Assembly (NCBI GenBank): GCA_046199005.1
Contig: CP176050.1
Coordinates: 2,728,001 to 2,792,000 of the forward strand
DNA: 64,000 nucleotides
From: Ascidiimonas sp046199005
GTDB lineage: Bacteria; Bacteroidota; Bacteroidia; Flavobacteriales; Flavobacteriaceae
Reading direction: 5' to 3'
Positions 43,128 through 54,900 of the stretch are shown here, piece by piece (within the stretch, counting starts at the first letter, position 1; each line of letters opens with the position of its first letter). Under the pieces are notes generated by a model. The model was not told where the DNA came from. It searched no databases and saw only the letters and a list, made by a program, of their open reading frames with translations. The translations under genes and the position numbers were made by a program.

Positions 43128-45650
43128 TTATTGTTTGTCTTGCTCGTAAGAATTAAGACGTTCTTGTTCTTCTTCATTCCCTGAGGTGCGCTCGTCTCGT
43201 TTTTTAGAATAACCGCTTCCAAACTTGTAGGTGAAGGCGAGTTTTATAGTTTGGGTTTGCCAGGTATTATCGACCCTAACATCTGTATTTGGAAAAGCAC
43301 TTCTTGCTACAAAATCCGTCCATTGAAAAATATCGTTTCCACTTAGCCGAATTTTACCTTTGCCATCCCATAGGGAAGTGCCTATTGCCATCGCAAACCT
43401 ACCGTAAGGCTCCTGAACAAAGGTGTCTACCAGACTTTTTGAGGTGTACCATCCTGCAACTTCAAAAGTCCATGTTTTAGCAAATTTATACTGGTGCATC
43501 ATGAACGCAGTGAAGGTATTTACCTGAATATCAAACGGATTGCCTTCTACTTCCCCATTCAGCTCATTATTGCTGTAATCCAGGCTCAGGGTAACTCCCC
43601 AAGAGTTGTCAATGGGTAGATCTGCATTTAAACCAATTCCATATGTAATCAAATCATTTAAATTGTCTTTTCTGATGAAGGTTTCGTTTTGATCTGCATT
43701 CTGGAAGATCACATCGGTGATTATATCAGTTGTTTTGTTATAATATGCTGTGGTACTCAACCCACCGCCCCAGGTAGAGTAATTCAGTTCAATATTATTA
43801 CTGAACTGCGGATTCAAAGCCGGATTTCCCTCTTCAAAAGTAAAACGGTCGTAAAAGTATCTAAACGGATTCAAGTCTCGATAATCTGGTCGTTCCAGTC
43901 TTCTTCCGTAAGATATACCAAGAGTAGATTCCTCATCCAGATTATAGGTTAGAAAGATAGACGGTAAAAGATTGGTATAATTATTTGTAAACGTGGTATT
44001 TTGTGTTACCTGATTTCCTTCAATATCTGTACTCTCCAATCTTAACCCTGCCTGAAGGTAAAAATCATCCAGTTTTTGTGAATAGTTTATATATCCGGCA
44101 TATACATTTTCATCATACTTGAAAAAATTGCTAAGGTTGGTATCTTCGATTCTATCTCCACCTACAATTTCAAAGAACTGAGCGTCATTTTCAGTTCGAA
44201 CCAAACTGGATTTAAAACCTAGTTCTATTTTGGAGTCTTCTGAAAGCGGTTTTGTATAATCTACCTTGGCGGTATAGATATCTATAACCTGAGGTAGAAT
44301 ATTATTTAAAACCTCCTCGTCATCTAAAGATCCGGATGCATCAAAAAATCGATTGTTAAATAGTTGCTCTATACTGGAGTCATACCTGAGATAATCAAGA
44401 TCCATCGAAATTTCTGCTCCAAGGGAGTCAAATTTGTGAATCACATGGAAATTTGCCTGAAAATTATCATAATCAGCTTCCGATGTTGCGGGAGCAATAA
44501 GGGTTCTTAACAGATTTTCAGAACCATCTCTTAAACGAGTCGTATTATCTGTCAAATTCGTGCCATCTGTTTTCTGAGCACCTAAAAGTATTCCTATCGT
44601 CGTATTCTTTCCTGCTCGGAAATCAAGTCCTGCTCTTCCGGTTAGATATCTATTTTCTTTTCGGATAAAAGTTTTCTGATCAAAAACAGACTCCAGTTCA
44701 TTGTTCGTATCAAAAAAGTTTCGGTCAATAATATAATCGTCAAACGTATCTGCATCGGTAAAACTTACATTTCCGAAAAAGCTAAGTTTTTCTGAATTTA
44801 CATTCCATCCCAAATTATGACTGAAAATAGAAAATCGTCCTTGCCTGTAAGAGGTGGTGAAATCCATATTCCAACCTTTACGAGCCCCTTTCTTGGTTAC
44901 GATATTAATAATTCCAGCATTTCCTTCAGCATCATATTTTGCCGGAGGGTTGGTCATAATTTCAATACTTTTAAACTGACTCGCTGGCATGCTATTCAAG
45001 TAATTCTCAAGGTCAGGTCCCTGCATATAGGAAGCTCTACCATCGATCAATACGATGACTCCCGATTTTCCTTTTAGTGTTAGCGACCCATTATTTCCAA
45101 CAGTAACGCCCGGTGCAATTTGCATCACATCGGCAAGATTACCACCATCGGCTACTAAAGTTGAACCTACATTGACCACGGTACGATCAATTTTACGTTC
45201 AACAACGCGCCGGTTCGCGCGTACCGTCACTTCCTCCAGTTCTAAATTACTAGATAACATAATTGTAGGGACTTCCAGTTGAGGAGTATTAAATGTGAAA
45301 ACTTTAGAATATTTCTCATTGAAGCCTACAAAACTGGCATGAATATAGTACTTCCCATGATCTATCTCTTCAAAGATCCCTTTTCCATTCATATCTGTCA
45401 TGGCAATTTTTGCAATGGTAGAATCTTTTGCTTTATAAAGAACAGTAGCCGCAAATTCCAGTGCCTGTCCCTGATCATCAACAACGGTTACCGAAATATC
45501 TCCAAAATTCTTTTGTGCGTAGCTCTGGTTGAAGGATAAGATCAGAAATACAAAAATTAATAACGTTTTTGGTAACTGGCTATATATATTCGTGCTTCCG
45601 AAAAAACAAATTCCTGTTATGATAAGTAGATTTTTTAATGAGGTCAACAT
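43128..45650 (-). CDS. TonB-dependent-type outer-membrane beta-barrel protein
   Basis: 840 residues from the ATG at 45650, which has AGGAG immediately upstream; the Met 17 codons earlier (45701) lacks such support. Two hydrophobic stretches at the N-terminus include the signal ending SYAQ. Then a carboxypeptidase-regulatory-like domain (ISVTVVDDQGQALEFAATVLY; about 55-135), a plug domain (RKIDRTVVNVGSTLVADGGNLADVMQIAPGV ... VLIDGRASYMQG), and a long barrel with alternating strands ending TIKLAFTYKFGSG. This is the OMP beta-barrel family, not a classical siderophore receptor. In this cluster it may import the peptide or a metal complex; cargo unproven. Confidence 0.85.
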   Translation of the reverse strand: MLTSLKNLLIITGICFFGSTNIYSQLPKTLLIFVFLILSFNQSYAQKNFGDISVTVVDDQGQALEFAATVLYKAKDSTIAKIAMTDMNGKGIFEEIDHGKYYIHASFVGFNEKYSKVFTFNTPQLEVPTIMLSSNLELEEVTVRANRRVVERKIDRTVVNVGSTLVADGGNLADVMQIAPGVTVGNNGSLTLKGKSGVIVLIDGRASYMQGPDLENYLNSMPASQFKSIEIMTNPPAKYDAEGNAGIINIVTKKGARKGWNMDFTTSYRQGRFSIFSHNLGWNVNSEKLSFFGNVSFTDADTFDDYIIDRNFFDTNNELESVFDQKTFIRKENRYLTGRAGLDFRAGKNTTIGILLGAQKTDGTNLTDNTTRLRDGSENLLRTLIAPATSEADYDNFQANFHVIHKFDSLGAEISMDLDYLRYDSSIEQLFNNRFFDASGSLDDEEVLNNILPQVIDIYTAKVDYTKPLSEDSKIELGFKSSLVRTENDAQFFEIVGGDRIEDTNLSNFFKYDENVYAGYINYSQKLDDFYLQAGLRLESTDIEGNQVTQNTTFTNNYTNLLPSIFLTYNLDEESTLGISYGRRLERPDYRDLNPFRYFYDRFTFEEGNPALNPQFSNNIELNYSTWGGGLSTTAYYNKTTDIITDVIFQNADQNETFIRKDNLNDLITYGIGLNADLPIDNSWGVTLSLDYSNNELNGEVEGNPFDIQVNTFTAFMMHQYKFAKTWTFEVAGWYTSKSLVDTFVQEPYGRFAMAIGTSLWDGKGKIRLSGNDIFQWTDFVARSAFPNTDVRVDNTWQTQTIKLAFTYKFGSGYSKKRDERTSGNEEEQERLNSYEQDKQ

Positions 45651-45829
45651 TTCTCCTGTTGGTTTAATTAATGATTTAGTGGTTATGTTTTGAGAAGACA
45701 TCTAATGATCTCCCGATTTGTGATTTGTTGAATTTTAAGGCCAACCATGGTACAAGAACATCCGAAGTGAAAATGCAGATTTACCATTTCTGTTTTCAGA
45801 GTCAAATCTTAGTTTATTTACGGAATAAA

Positions 45830-45872
45830 ATGGTTTTTAGATGCATTGTTAGATAAGGTTCATAAAAACCAT
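45830..45872 (-). terminator. 10-bp inverted repeat between thioesterase and receptor genes
   Basis: ATGGTTTTTA (45830-45839) and TAAAAACCAT (45863-45872), 23-base loop, followed on the - strand by an AT-rich tail. It lies 23 bases after the thioesterase stop. May be a partial terminator or RNA-processing hairpin that lowers transcription of the downstream genes. Confidence 0.45.
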
Positions 45873-45894
45873 AAACATAAGCTAATTCTTACAT

Positions 45895-46611
45895 TTAACG
45901 TAATGAAGCTGCAAATGTTTTACGATTTTTTGACCAAGCTTCAGAAATAAAAGTTTTTAGGTATTCAAGATGTTGATTAATAAAGAAATGCCCTCCTGCG
46001 AGATATTGAAAGGTTACAGCACCCGTGGTCTCTAATTGCCAGGTAACCAGATCTTCATCTTTTAAACCTTCTTGTGTTCCTGCAAAAACTGCAATTGGAA
46101 TTTCGTATTTTTCCCTCTCTACATACGACCAGGAATCAATCGCAGTCATGTCATTACGTATTATGGGTAGTATATAATCAATAATAGCTTTGCTTTCGAA
46201 AGCTGCTTCGGGCAACCCTCCCAACTTCTTTAAGGTATTCTTCAATTCTTCATCATTTAGCAGCGATAATTTAATTCTCAACCCCCTGCGAAAAGGTGAC
46301 GGACAACCGGTGACCATGAACAAGAAAGGTAGAACTCTTTTATTTTCATGTAATTTGTGCAGCACAAGATCTCCAAGCATGGCTCCCATAGAATGACCAA
46401 ATAATACATATTCTTGTAAATCAAGATTAATTATTTGATCGTACAGATCTTCTGCCATCCTATCAAGATTATCGATCAATGGTTCCTGTGACCTTCTTCC
46501 CCTTCCTGATAATTCAAGAGTAATCATTTCTATTTGTTCACCGATCAAGGATTTTAAACCCCAATAGGCTTGTTTGGTGCCTCCCGCATAGGGTATGCAA
46601 ATCAATTTCAT
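45895..46611 (-). CDS. Type II (external) thioesterase
   Basis: 238 residues, standard length. ICIPYAGGTKQAYWGLKSLI at the start, ELSGRGRR, nucleophile GHSMGA (Ser74), PSPFRRG and a His in LAGGHFFINQH (His208) are the typical pattern of stand-alone thioesterases of NRPS/PKS clusters. It hydrolyses stalled or misprimed acyl groups from carrier domains and thus maintains the assembly line. It complements the integrated thioesterase of the NRPS. Cytosolic. Confidence 0.92.
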   Translation of the reverse strand: MKLICIPYAGGTKQAYWGLKSLIGEQIEMITLELSGRGRRSQEPLIDNLDRMAEDLYDQIINLDLQEYVLFGHSMGAMLGDLVLHKLHENKRVLPFLFMVTGCPSPFRRGLRIKLSLLNDEELKNTLKKLGGLPEAAFESKAIIDYILPIIRNDMTAIDSWSYVEREKYEIPIAVFAGTQEGLKDEDLVTWQLETTGAVTFQYLAGGHFFINQHLEYLKTFISEAWSKNRKTFAASLR

Positions 46612-46678
46612 ATATTTTGTAGAGGTATAGAAAAGAGTTATTGAGAGATTTGTAGCTAAACAACTTTTAAGAAATACA

Positions 46679-46711
46679 TACCGGCTGTTTTGAAAGTAGT
46701 TACAGCCGGTA
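46679..46711 (-). other. 10-bp hairpin inside the NRPS operon
   Basis: TACCGGCTGT (46679-46688) pairs with ACAGCCGGTA (46702-46711), 13-base loop, in the gap between the 146-residue protein gene and the thioesterase gene. The tail on the - strand is only moderately T-rich, so it may be an mRNA-stabilising or attenuating hairpin rather than a full terminator. Confidence 0.45.
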
Positions 46712-46769
46712 CTTTATTTTAACTATTGAATCAAGTTAGAGACCAGTTGCTAAAGCTTTTGGACACATT

Positions 46770-47210
46770 CTAAAAGTTCCAGCCAAAAGAAAAATTCTTT
46801 CTCTTTTTACGTTCGAAAGAAACCATAGACCAACCAGCTCCCTTTTTCTTAAGAGTAATCAGGATTTTGGCTTTGTTATATACCATTACCAGATCTAACT
46901 CCTGAGTTCTTTTCTTGAATTTTGCCTTTTCGACACTTAGATAAGGACGCCCGTCTTTAATAAGCGGTGAATTTTCTTTGTAATCACAAATGATCACTTT
47001 CTTAGAGAACATCGTTAAATCCATATTCTCAGAAACACGCTCATTCGTTACCAAGATTATGGGAAGATAATCAGTTTCTTTAGATTCATCTTCGATGACA
47101 TTTCTAAACTTATCTGAACTCATTACTTGTTGTAATGCATCATTGTAATCTACTGCTCCTGGAACGTTCATAACGCTAAAAATTAATAAAATTTTAAATA
47201 AATGTAACAT
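46770..47210 (-). CDS. Unknown secreted protein in the NRPS cluster
   Basis: 146 residues. N-terminal hydrophobic stretch (HLFKILLIFSVMNVPGA) looks like a Sec signal. The mature part has an alternating beta pattern (LPIILVTNERV; KVIICDYKE; LDLVMVYNKAKILITLKKKGAGWSMVSFERKK), with the last two strands resembling the C-terminal strands of small periplasmic lipocalin-like or NTF2-like domains. No family recognised, no enzymatic residues seen. It lies between the exporter gene (34-base gap) and the thioesterase gene. May be a periplasmic carrier or a self-protection factor; that is a guess from location. Confidence 0.55.
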   Translation of the reverse strand: MLHLFKILLIFSVMNVPGAVDYNDALQQVMSSDKFRNVIEDESKETDYLPIILVTNERVSENMDLTMFSKKVIICDYKENSPLIKDGRPYLSVEKAKFKKRTQELDLVMVYNKAKILITLKKKGAGWSMVSFERKKRKNFSFGWNF

Positions 47211-47244
47211 TGGTTTTAAAGGTTAATAGGGTTAATACTCACCA

Positions 47245-48930
47245 TCATACAGATGGTACTTCATTTTCAATTAATTGGTCTGTTTTTTCAGTACTAAACT
47301 TTGTATCTTCAATAATACTGCCAAAGTTGAACTTTAAAGTTCTTTCTGCGCAATCAAAATAGGCATCATCATGGGTTACTGCAACAAGTGTTTTTCCCAT
47401 TTCCTTGAGTTCTGGTATGATAGTTCTGTAAAAATACTCCCGGAAAACAGGATCCTGTTCTGCTGCCCATTCGTCGAGGATGATCACATCTTTTTTCTCC
47501 AGCAAACTGTAAATAAGTGCAACTCGTTTTTGCTGCCCTTTCGATAGTTTTGTTTTTACTCTTCCAGTTTCCCTGTCATACGCAAAGATTCCATCAAGTT
47601 CCATTTTAGTTACGAGTGCTTCCAGATCGGTGCCCACTTCTGTAAAATCAAAATTGTTGTAATTTTCTGAGAAAAGGTAATTATCCGTGAAGATGCACGA
47701 AATCTGATCTCGGTAATAGGGATAGTTTTCTTTATTGATCTTTCGTTCATTCAAATAAATGTTTCCGGAAGTAGGTGTATACAAGCCTGTCAATAATTGT
47801 ATAAAAGTACTTTTACCACTTCCATTGCCCCCTGTAATGAAGATACTTTCTCCTTTTTCGATGACGAGATTCAACGGCTGTAATTTGAATACTTCTCCTT
47901 TTTCCTCATTTCTGTATTCGAAAGTGACATTCTCAAAACGAATCGATTCAAACTCAACATTAAAATCAGTCATATCTCCATGACCCAATGCTATATTTTC
48001 AGAAGCATTGATGACTTTATTGAATATCTTTAAGCGATTCACAGCAACCTTCATCGCAGTGAAATCATGAATAGAACTCACCACTACATTTACGGGGCCC
48101 AAAAGATAAAGCAGGGTAACCATAAAAGTAACATTCGCATCTTTAGAAATTACAATCGCTGCGGGAAGTACGAATAATATAATCCCAATACCCAGATACC
48201 ATGCATAATTCGCCATTAATTCATTTACCAGATGCTTGGTAAGTGCAACGATCGTTAAGTCTTTGACTTTCCCTCTGTTCTCCTTTAAATAGTTATTGTA
48301 GATAACATCACTTCTTTTGGTACTCATTTTCATTTCCTTGTATCCCCGAAGAAAGTCATTAACATTATCCTGATAAACATTTGCAAGATCTCTTGCTTTA
48401 TTCAGATCATTTTCAATACTGATGCTTCTAACGTAATAAACGGAAGCAAGTACTACTAAAGCAAGAAGAATTAGGGATGCACCTATTGAATTAATAATAA
48501 ACAGATAAACTACGCCTATGACTACCATGATCGCCGCATTGAAACTTTCAATAAAGCTTTGCGGAAATTTCTGCAGGGTGGATACATCTGTCATTGCTGT
48601 TCTGACTTTGTCTTCTCCAAGCTTCTGAAACTCCTGATAACTGGAAAATCTTAGCTTATCAAAAATTGAGAGGTTAAGCTCATTGCCTAAACCATAGGTA
48701 AGTTTAATCATATAAGCCTGAAAAAAGCGCGCTACCGTGAAGGAAACAATAATAAGACCTACGTAAACCATCCAGTCATACTCAGGAATAAATGGTAGTG
48801 GTTCTCCCACGATTTTGTTATTGATAAATAATAAGAGTGCACTTGCCCAAACACCATTAATCAGCCCCAGCATTGCCAGGTACAGATAAAAGAACTTTGA
48901 TTTTTTCTGTAATAGTTTAAATAATTCCAT
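47245..48930 (-). CDS. Cyclic-peptide/siderophore ABC exporter (SyrD/PvdE type)
   Basis: 561 residues, fused membrane and ATPase domains. Six membrane helices in the first about 310 residues, then the NBD: Walker A GGNGSGKST, signature LSKGQQKR, Walker B VIILDEW. The DEWAAEQDP stretch directly after Walker B, and the compact single-protein layout, are characteristic of the cyclic-peptide exporter family including SyrD (syringomycin) and PvdE (pyoverdine precursor). It should move the NRPS product out of the cytoplasm. It starts 12 bases after the NRPS stop codon, so it is on the same transcript. Confidence 0.9.
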   Translation of the reverse strand: MELFKLLQKKSKFFYLYLAMLGLINGVWASALLLFINNKIVGEPLPFIPEYDWMVYVGLIIVSFTVARFFQAYMIKLTYGLGNELNLSIFDKLRFSSYQEFQKLGEDKVRTAMTDVSTLQKFPQSFIESFNAAIMVVIGVVYLFIINSIGASLILLALVVLASVYYVRSISIENDLNKARDLANVYQDNVNDFLRGYKEMKMSTKRSDVIYNNYLKENRGKVKDLTIVALTKHLVNELMANYAWYLGIGIILFVLPAAIVISKDANVTFMVTLLYLLGPVNVVVSSIHDFTAMKVAVNRLKIFNKVINASENIALGHGDMTDFNVEFESIRFENVTFEYRNEEKGEVFKLQPLNLVIEKGESIFITGGNGSGKSTFIQLLTGLYTPTSGNIYLNERKINKENYPYYRDQISCIFTDNYLFSENYNNFDFTEVGTDLEALVTKMELDGIFAYDRETGRVKTKLSKGQQKRVALIYSLLEKKDVIILDEWAAEQDPVFREYFYRTIIPELKEMGKTLVAVTHDDAYFDCAERTLKFNFGSIIEDTKFSTEKTDQLIENEVPSV

Positions 48931-48942
48931 TTTGTTAGTGAT

Positions 48943-51900
48943 CTAATTAGTGTTTCTGTTAATAAATCTATTGATATTTTTATATAATTCATAAGAATTA
49001 GCTTCATTCATAATAGTAAAATGATTACCAGAAGATTCTGAAAAAATCATCGTACCATCGGTTACCGCTTTCCACGAATTCATCTTTTCTTTTATATTGG
49101 ACTCTCTTGCCTCGATCGCCAGAAGATCTGCCTGTAAATGTTTCGTGAATCTGTACTTCTGAATGAGCTTAATATTGTGCTTTAAGAGCCGTTGTATTCG
49201 GCTTAGCTGATGTACCGGAATATCTAGTCCCTGCATGTGTTCATTAAGCAATCGCTCTTCAGCATCATCAGTATGATTTGTGTAATCAGCATTCTTAAAT
49301 TCGGCCATACTATCTTCAAGCATTTTATCGATCAAGATGAGATTAACCTTATAGCCTCTTTTTTCAAGTTCGCTTGTTGCTTCTGCTGCAATAAGCGCTC
49401 CCATTGAATAGCCTATGATGAACAGCTCTTTTTCGTTATCCAGAAATACATCCATCTCATTTAGTACTGATGAAGCCATTTCTTCAATACTCTGGTCAAA
49501 ATCAACATCGTAATCGAATCCACGATATTGAATACCATAGCATGCTATCTCATTCTCCTGGAAATAAGAAGATACATTTCTGAACACAGAGGAAGAACCC
49601 AACACCGGCGGAATCATGAACAGATTCTTTTGTGCGTGCTCCGTGTCATTAAGTTTTACGAGTAAACCTCTGTCTCGTTCGTTGGATTCTATCTGCTTCG
49701 CAAGACCTCTAACGGTAGGAGTCTTCAGAAAATCTCTTATACTGACGTCTTCGTTGTAGATCTCCCATATTTTACTGGTCAATTTCATGGCAAGTACTGA
49801 GTTTCCTCCGTAGTCGAAAAAGTTATCCAGCGTACTTATTAAATTTTCATCCTTTTTCAATAAAATAGCCCAGAGTGCTCTTATGGTTTTTTCTTTCTCA
49901 TTTACCGGAAGTATCAAATCTCTGGATTCGATACTATTCTTTCCTATTGAGGTCAGAGCCTTATAATCAACTTTTCCGTTGGTGGTAAGTGGTATACGCT
50001 CTAAAAAGCAATAAAAGGAAGGAATCATATAAGCTGGTAAATGCTCTTTTAAGAATTCTTTTAGCTCCACATTAGAAATGTGCTCGTTCGCGATCAGGTA
50101 AGCAATCAGTAATTCCTGTTCCTTATCATAGTTGATAACTACTTCATCGATTTGCGGACACTTAAGAATGGCATGTTCGATCTCGCCAATTTCTATTCTA
50201 TAACCTCTAATCTTAAGCATCTGGTCTTTACGTCCCTTGAATTCAACAAACCCCTGAGAATTCCAACGGGCAATATCTCCGGTTCTATAAAGCCTGGATG
50301 TTTCGTTAAACGGATTTGCTAAGAAACGTTTTTTATTTTCATCTTCACGATTAATATAACCAATAGCGGTCCCTATACCTGATAGATAAAGTTCGCCCCA
50401 GCAACCTAAGGGTAATAAATTCATGTTATCGTCCAGTATATGCATAGATGTATTCTCTAATGGAGTTCCAATAGGAATCATGGTCTCATCTCCCCTTACT
50501 TTGTAAACAGACGCACAAACACTGTATTCTGTGGGACCATACGCATTAAAATAGGTAAGGTGTTTACTTAAAAACATTGCATCTTTTAAATTTGGAGATT
50601 CACCCGCAGTTACCAATACTTTTAAATGAGTTAGTGCTTCCCGATCAAGTCCGGATAAATAAACTGGTGGTAGGGTAGCGAAAGTAACTTTCTTTTCTTT
50701 GAGGTACTCAGCAAACAGTTTAGGGTCTTCAATAATCGCATTGGTCAACAACACCAACGACGCTCCTGCATAAAGACCAATAAAAATTTCATATACCGAA
50801 GCATCAAATGAAGCACTGGCAAATTGTAAACACCGGTCCTGAGCGTGAATATCGAACCGCTGAACCTGATCTGTTACCATATTTATATTACCTCTGTGAG
50901 GAATCATAACTCCTTTAGGCACACCGGTAGATCCTGAAGTATAAATAGCGTACGCAAGATCTTCAGCTTCATTAAAGTTCTCAGGATTGTCTGTTGGATA
51001 GGTAGTTATTTTTTCAATTATGTCAGAAAGCAATTTTGTATCCTTTAGAATCGTATCGCCTTCATTGTATTGATCTGTAATAAACAATACCGGATCTGCA
51101 TCCTTCAGAATGAACTCCTTTCGCTTAGATGGTTGTTTTTTATCTATAGGTAAAAAACCTGCCCCTGACTTAAGAATGGCTAACATTGTGATAATTTGCC
51201 ACTCCGATCTTTCCAAACAAAATGCCACCAGTCTGTTTCTTCGTGATCCATAGGTCTCGCGTATCCACCACGCCATTTGGTTCGCTTTTTCATTTACAGA
51301 AGCATAGGTAAGTGAACATGTCTCAGTGATGATGGCTGGATTTTCATTTTGTTCTACGGCCGATTTTTCAAAATGCGCCTGAATCGAAGTATACTCTTTC
51401 TCTTTTGCAGTAGCATTAAATTCTTCAAGTATGCTCATGCTTGATTTACTCATGAACGACACCTCACCTATTTGATCATTTTTTGACGCTATTAGCAGGT
51501 TCAGTAAATTCTCGAAATTTAAAAGAAACTCTTTGAGAAATTCTTCACTGTATAATGCTGCGTTATACTCTACAAAAATTTGAAGATCGGTTTTTACTTT
51601 ACGACTTACAAAAGACACGTCAAATTTGCTCTCGTTTAGATCTTCTCCCAACTCTTCTACAGTTAGACCTTCTAATGCTAACTCGGCGTCCTGATGATCA
51701 TCGTAATTCTGATGTACATACATGATATCAAACAACGGTGATCTCCCTTCTTCATTTAGTAATCCTAAGTCAGAGACTAAGAGGTCAAAAGGATAGTTTT
51801 GATATTCCGTGGTAGCCAGTACATCATCTTTAACTCTTTTGAGAACCTCTACAAAACTATCTTCTGCTGAAAGCTTGGTGCGCTGAACCAACGTATTCAC

Positions 51901-54900
51901 ATAGAAACCAATTTGGTTGCTAAGTTCTGTGCGTTCCCTTCCTGCTACCACAGTTCCCAATAAAATATCCTTCTGCCCAGTATATCTGTATAGTAGAATA
52001 TTTAATGCGGATAACAGTAGCATGTAAAGACTTGATTGTTCTTCTACGGCAAGTTTTTCAAGTCGGTTTGCGATATCGTTGCGGAATACATGCGTCAACG
52101 TTTTACCTTCATTCTTAACGCTTGAATTTCTCGCAAAAGTTTCCGGAAGCGTACATCTGTTTAATTCGCCGGAAAGTTTTGATTTCCAGTAATTCCTTTG
52201 CTTATCCAGATGATCTTTGCTACTTAGCCTGTTATTTTGCCATACTGCAAAATCTTTGTATTGAATTGCTAAAGGCTCAAATTCCAATGAATTACCAAGA
52301 ATACGATCATTGTATCCTTCACATAATTCCTGTAGCAAAATACCTGCAGACCAACCGTCTGATATAATGTGATGTAAATTAACAATGAGCAGGCAAACAT
52401 CTTTCTCTTCTTTTAAAAGTGTCACTTTAATAAGAGGGCCTTTTTCAAGATCGAACTGATGATTCACCCGATTGGAAACGTAATCCTGAATCTTTTGAGT
52501 TGTTAAATTCTCGTAGTTGTCAAAGATGAAATAGTCGGCTATCTCTTCTGGTGCTAAAATTACCTGTCTTGGGCTTCCTTCTACCTTACGAAATACCGTT
52601 CTTAATACTTCATGACGCTCCACTATGATATTAAAAACATTCCGTAAAATGCTAAAATCTAAAGTGCCTTTTAATCTAAATACTCGAGGAATATTATAAG
52701 CTACCTGATTTTGAGAAACTTCGTTTAGGAGCCAAAGTCTTTGTTGTGCATGCGATAGCGGGTAATGTTCCTGAGGAGTAACTTTTTGGATAGCTTGATA
52801 GGCAAGAGGCTCCAGTCCTTCAAGTTTTTCTGAAAAAGTTTTAATTGTCGGGTTTTCAAAGAATACTTTGAGAGGAACTTTTAGCTGCCAGTGTTGCTCT
52901 ATGTAGCTTACTATCTTTAAAGCTTTAAGGGAATGTCCCCCAAGCCTGAAGAAATCTGCGCTTGTATCTCTTACCGGAACTTTCAATACACTTTCCCATA
53001 GTTCCATCAGCTGTTCTTCTCGCTCATTTTCCGGCAATTGTGCATCTTTAAGTTCCTCCTTTGGAAAAGGAATTTCCTTTAACTTCCTCATGTCTGTTTT
53101 ACCATTAGGTGTCATAGGGATGTTAGTAACCGGAACGATAACGGATGGTATCATGTATTGGGGAAGTATCGCTTCAAGTTCTTGGTAAAGCTTCGAAGTT
53201 TCTTTAGTAGATTCCACATACGCAACGATCATTTTATCCTCCTCTTCCCCGTGGGTAATGACAACTGCATTTTTTACCTCATCCAGTTTACGTAAGATAG
53301 AGGCGATTTCCTCCAGTTCAATACGATATCCTCTGATCTTGATTTGATGGTCTACCCTACCTTTAAAAACAACATCATAATTGGTGTTCCAATATCCCAA
53401 ATCTCCCGTAGCATACATTTTTTCTCCTTCTTCAAAAGGGTTCTCGATGAATTTTTCAGAAGTGAGTTCTTCTCTGTTATGATAGCCTTCGGCAAGCCCT
53501 TCACCAGATAAATACAATTGTCCTAAAGCTCCTTGTGGGACCGGATTAAGATACGCATCTAAAAGGTACACTTTCATATTACTAATAGGTCTTCCTATTA
53601 CCGGTTGTTCTTCAAATTTTTCCCATCCGTCGTAGGTAATTACTTTTGCAATACAACCAACTGTCGCTTCGGTGGGTCCATAATGATTTAATACCATTTT
53701 TTCCGGGTACAACGAAAAGAACTTCGCAGCATCTTTTGCATTGATAGCCTCACCCCCGAGCATCAATTGCTTAAGAGAGACCAAATGTTGCTTTTCAAAA
53801 TCAGGATGGTTGATGAAAACATGGAATAAAGTAGGTGTCATCTTTATAAAAGATACCTGATTATCATGTATGTACTCACTTAAAAATACGGGCGACAGGT
53901 ATTCCTCCTTTTTCAGGATATGTACAGTTCCCCCTTTGATCAAAGTTGGAAAAATAATGCTATGTCCCATATCATAAGCATATGAAGAAACCAACAATGC
54001 GCTATCTTCCTTTGAATACGTAAGTGTATCAGTTAGCCAGTTCACATAGTTGAGCAACTGGTATTGTCTAATAGGCACTCCTTTTGGTTTTCCAGTTGAA
54101 CCGGAAGTATAGATCATATAAGCTGCATTCTCAGGACGATTTTGAGAGGTGAATTCACTTCCATAAGTTTCAGACGTTAAAATTTCATCGATATCAAGCC
54201 GTTTCCCGGAAAAATTAATTGATGATGCCGCTTCTTTATTGGTAATTAATATTTCAACTCCACTATCTTTCAAGATGTGTTCTATTCTTTCGGAAGGAAG
54301 ATCTGTATCCACTGGTATGTAAGCTGCGCCAGTTTTGAAAATCCCTAAAATAGCGAGTACCAGTTCTTTTTGAGCCGGAAGCATTATACCAATGAACTCA
54401 TTGCTTACCCCTGCCTGCTCGATGGAGATTGCGTTTGCAATTTTGGCCGAAGCTATCTGAACCTGCTTCAAGGTCAATATTCCACTAGTATCAACTAACC
54501 CAGACTTATTGGGATATTTACGGGCACTTTCATCAAATAGCTGATCAATAGTTCTATCGGAGTTATCAAATTTCACAACGGTATCATTGATAGTAGCCAA
54601 ACGTATTTTTTCATCTTCAGATACGAGCGAAAGTGTCCTGATCAATATTTCAGGCTGAACTCTTATTTGATCCAATAACATCTGAAATCGTTTTACAAAA
54701 GATCGTATCGTATCTTCCGCAAAAAGATCGGTACTAAAATCAAGAGCACATACAATTTGATCTTCTAAATCAGCTACTTTGAAATTGAGATCAAACTTTA
54801 CACCCGTTGATTTTTCACTAAAACGTAACTCTTCGTTAATTTCTTCGATCTCTAAATCAAATTCTTCTTTGTTAAGCAAACTAAACATCGTCCGAAACAC

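Noticed and set aside
43124..43222. N-terminal extension of the PPTase to 43222
   Set aside because: Overlaps the receptor gene by 95 bases; the ATG at 43123 fits the family start and lies 4 bases after the upstream stop.
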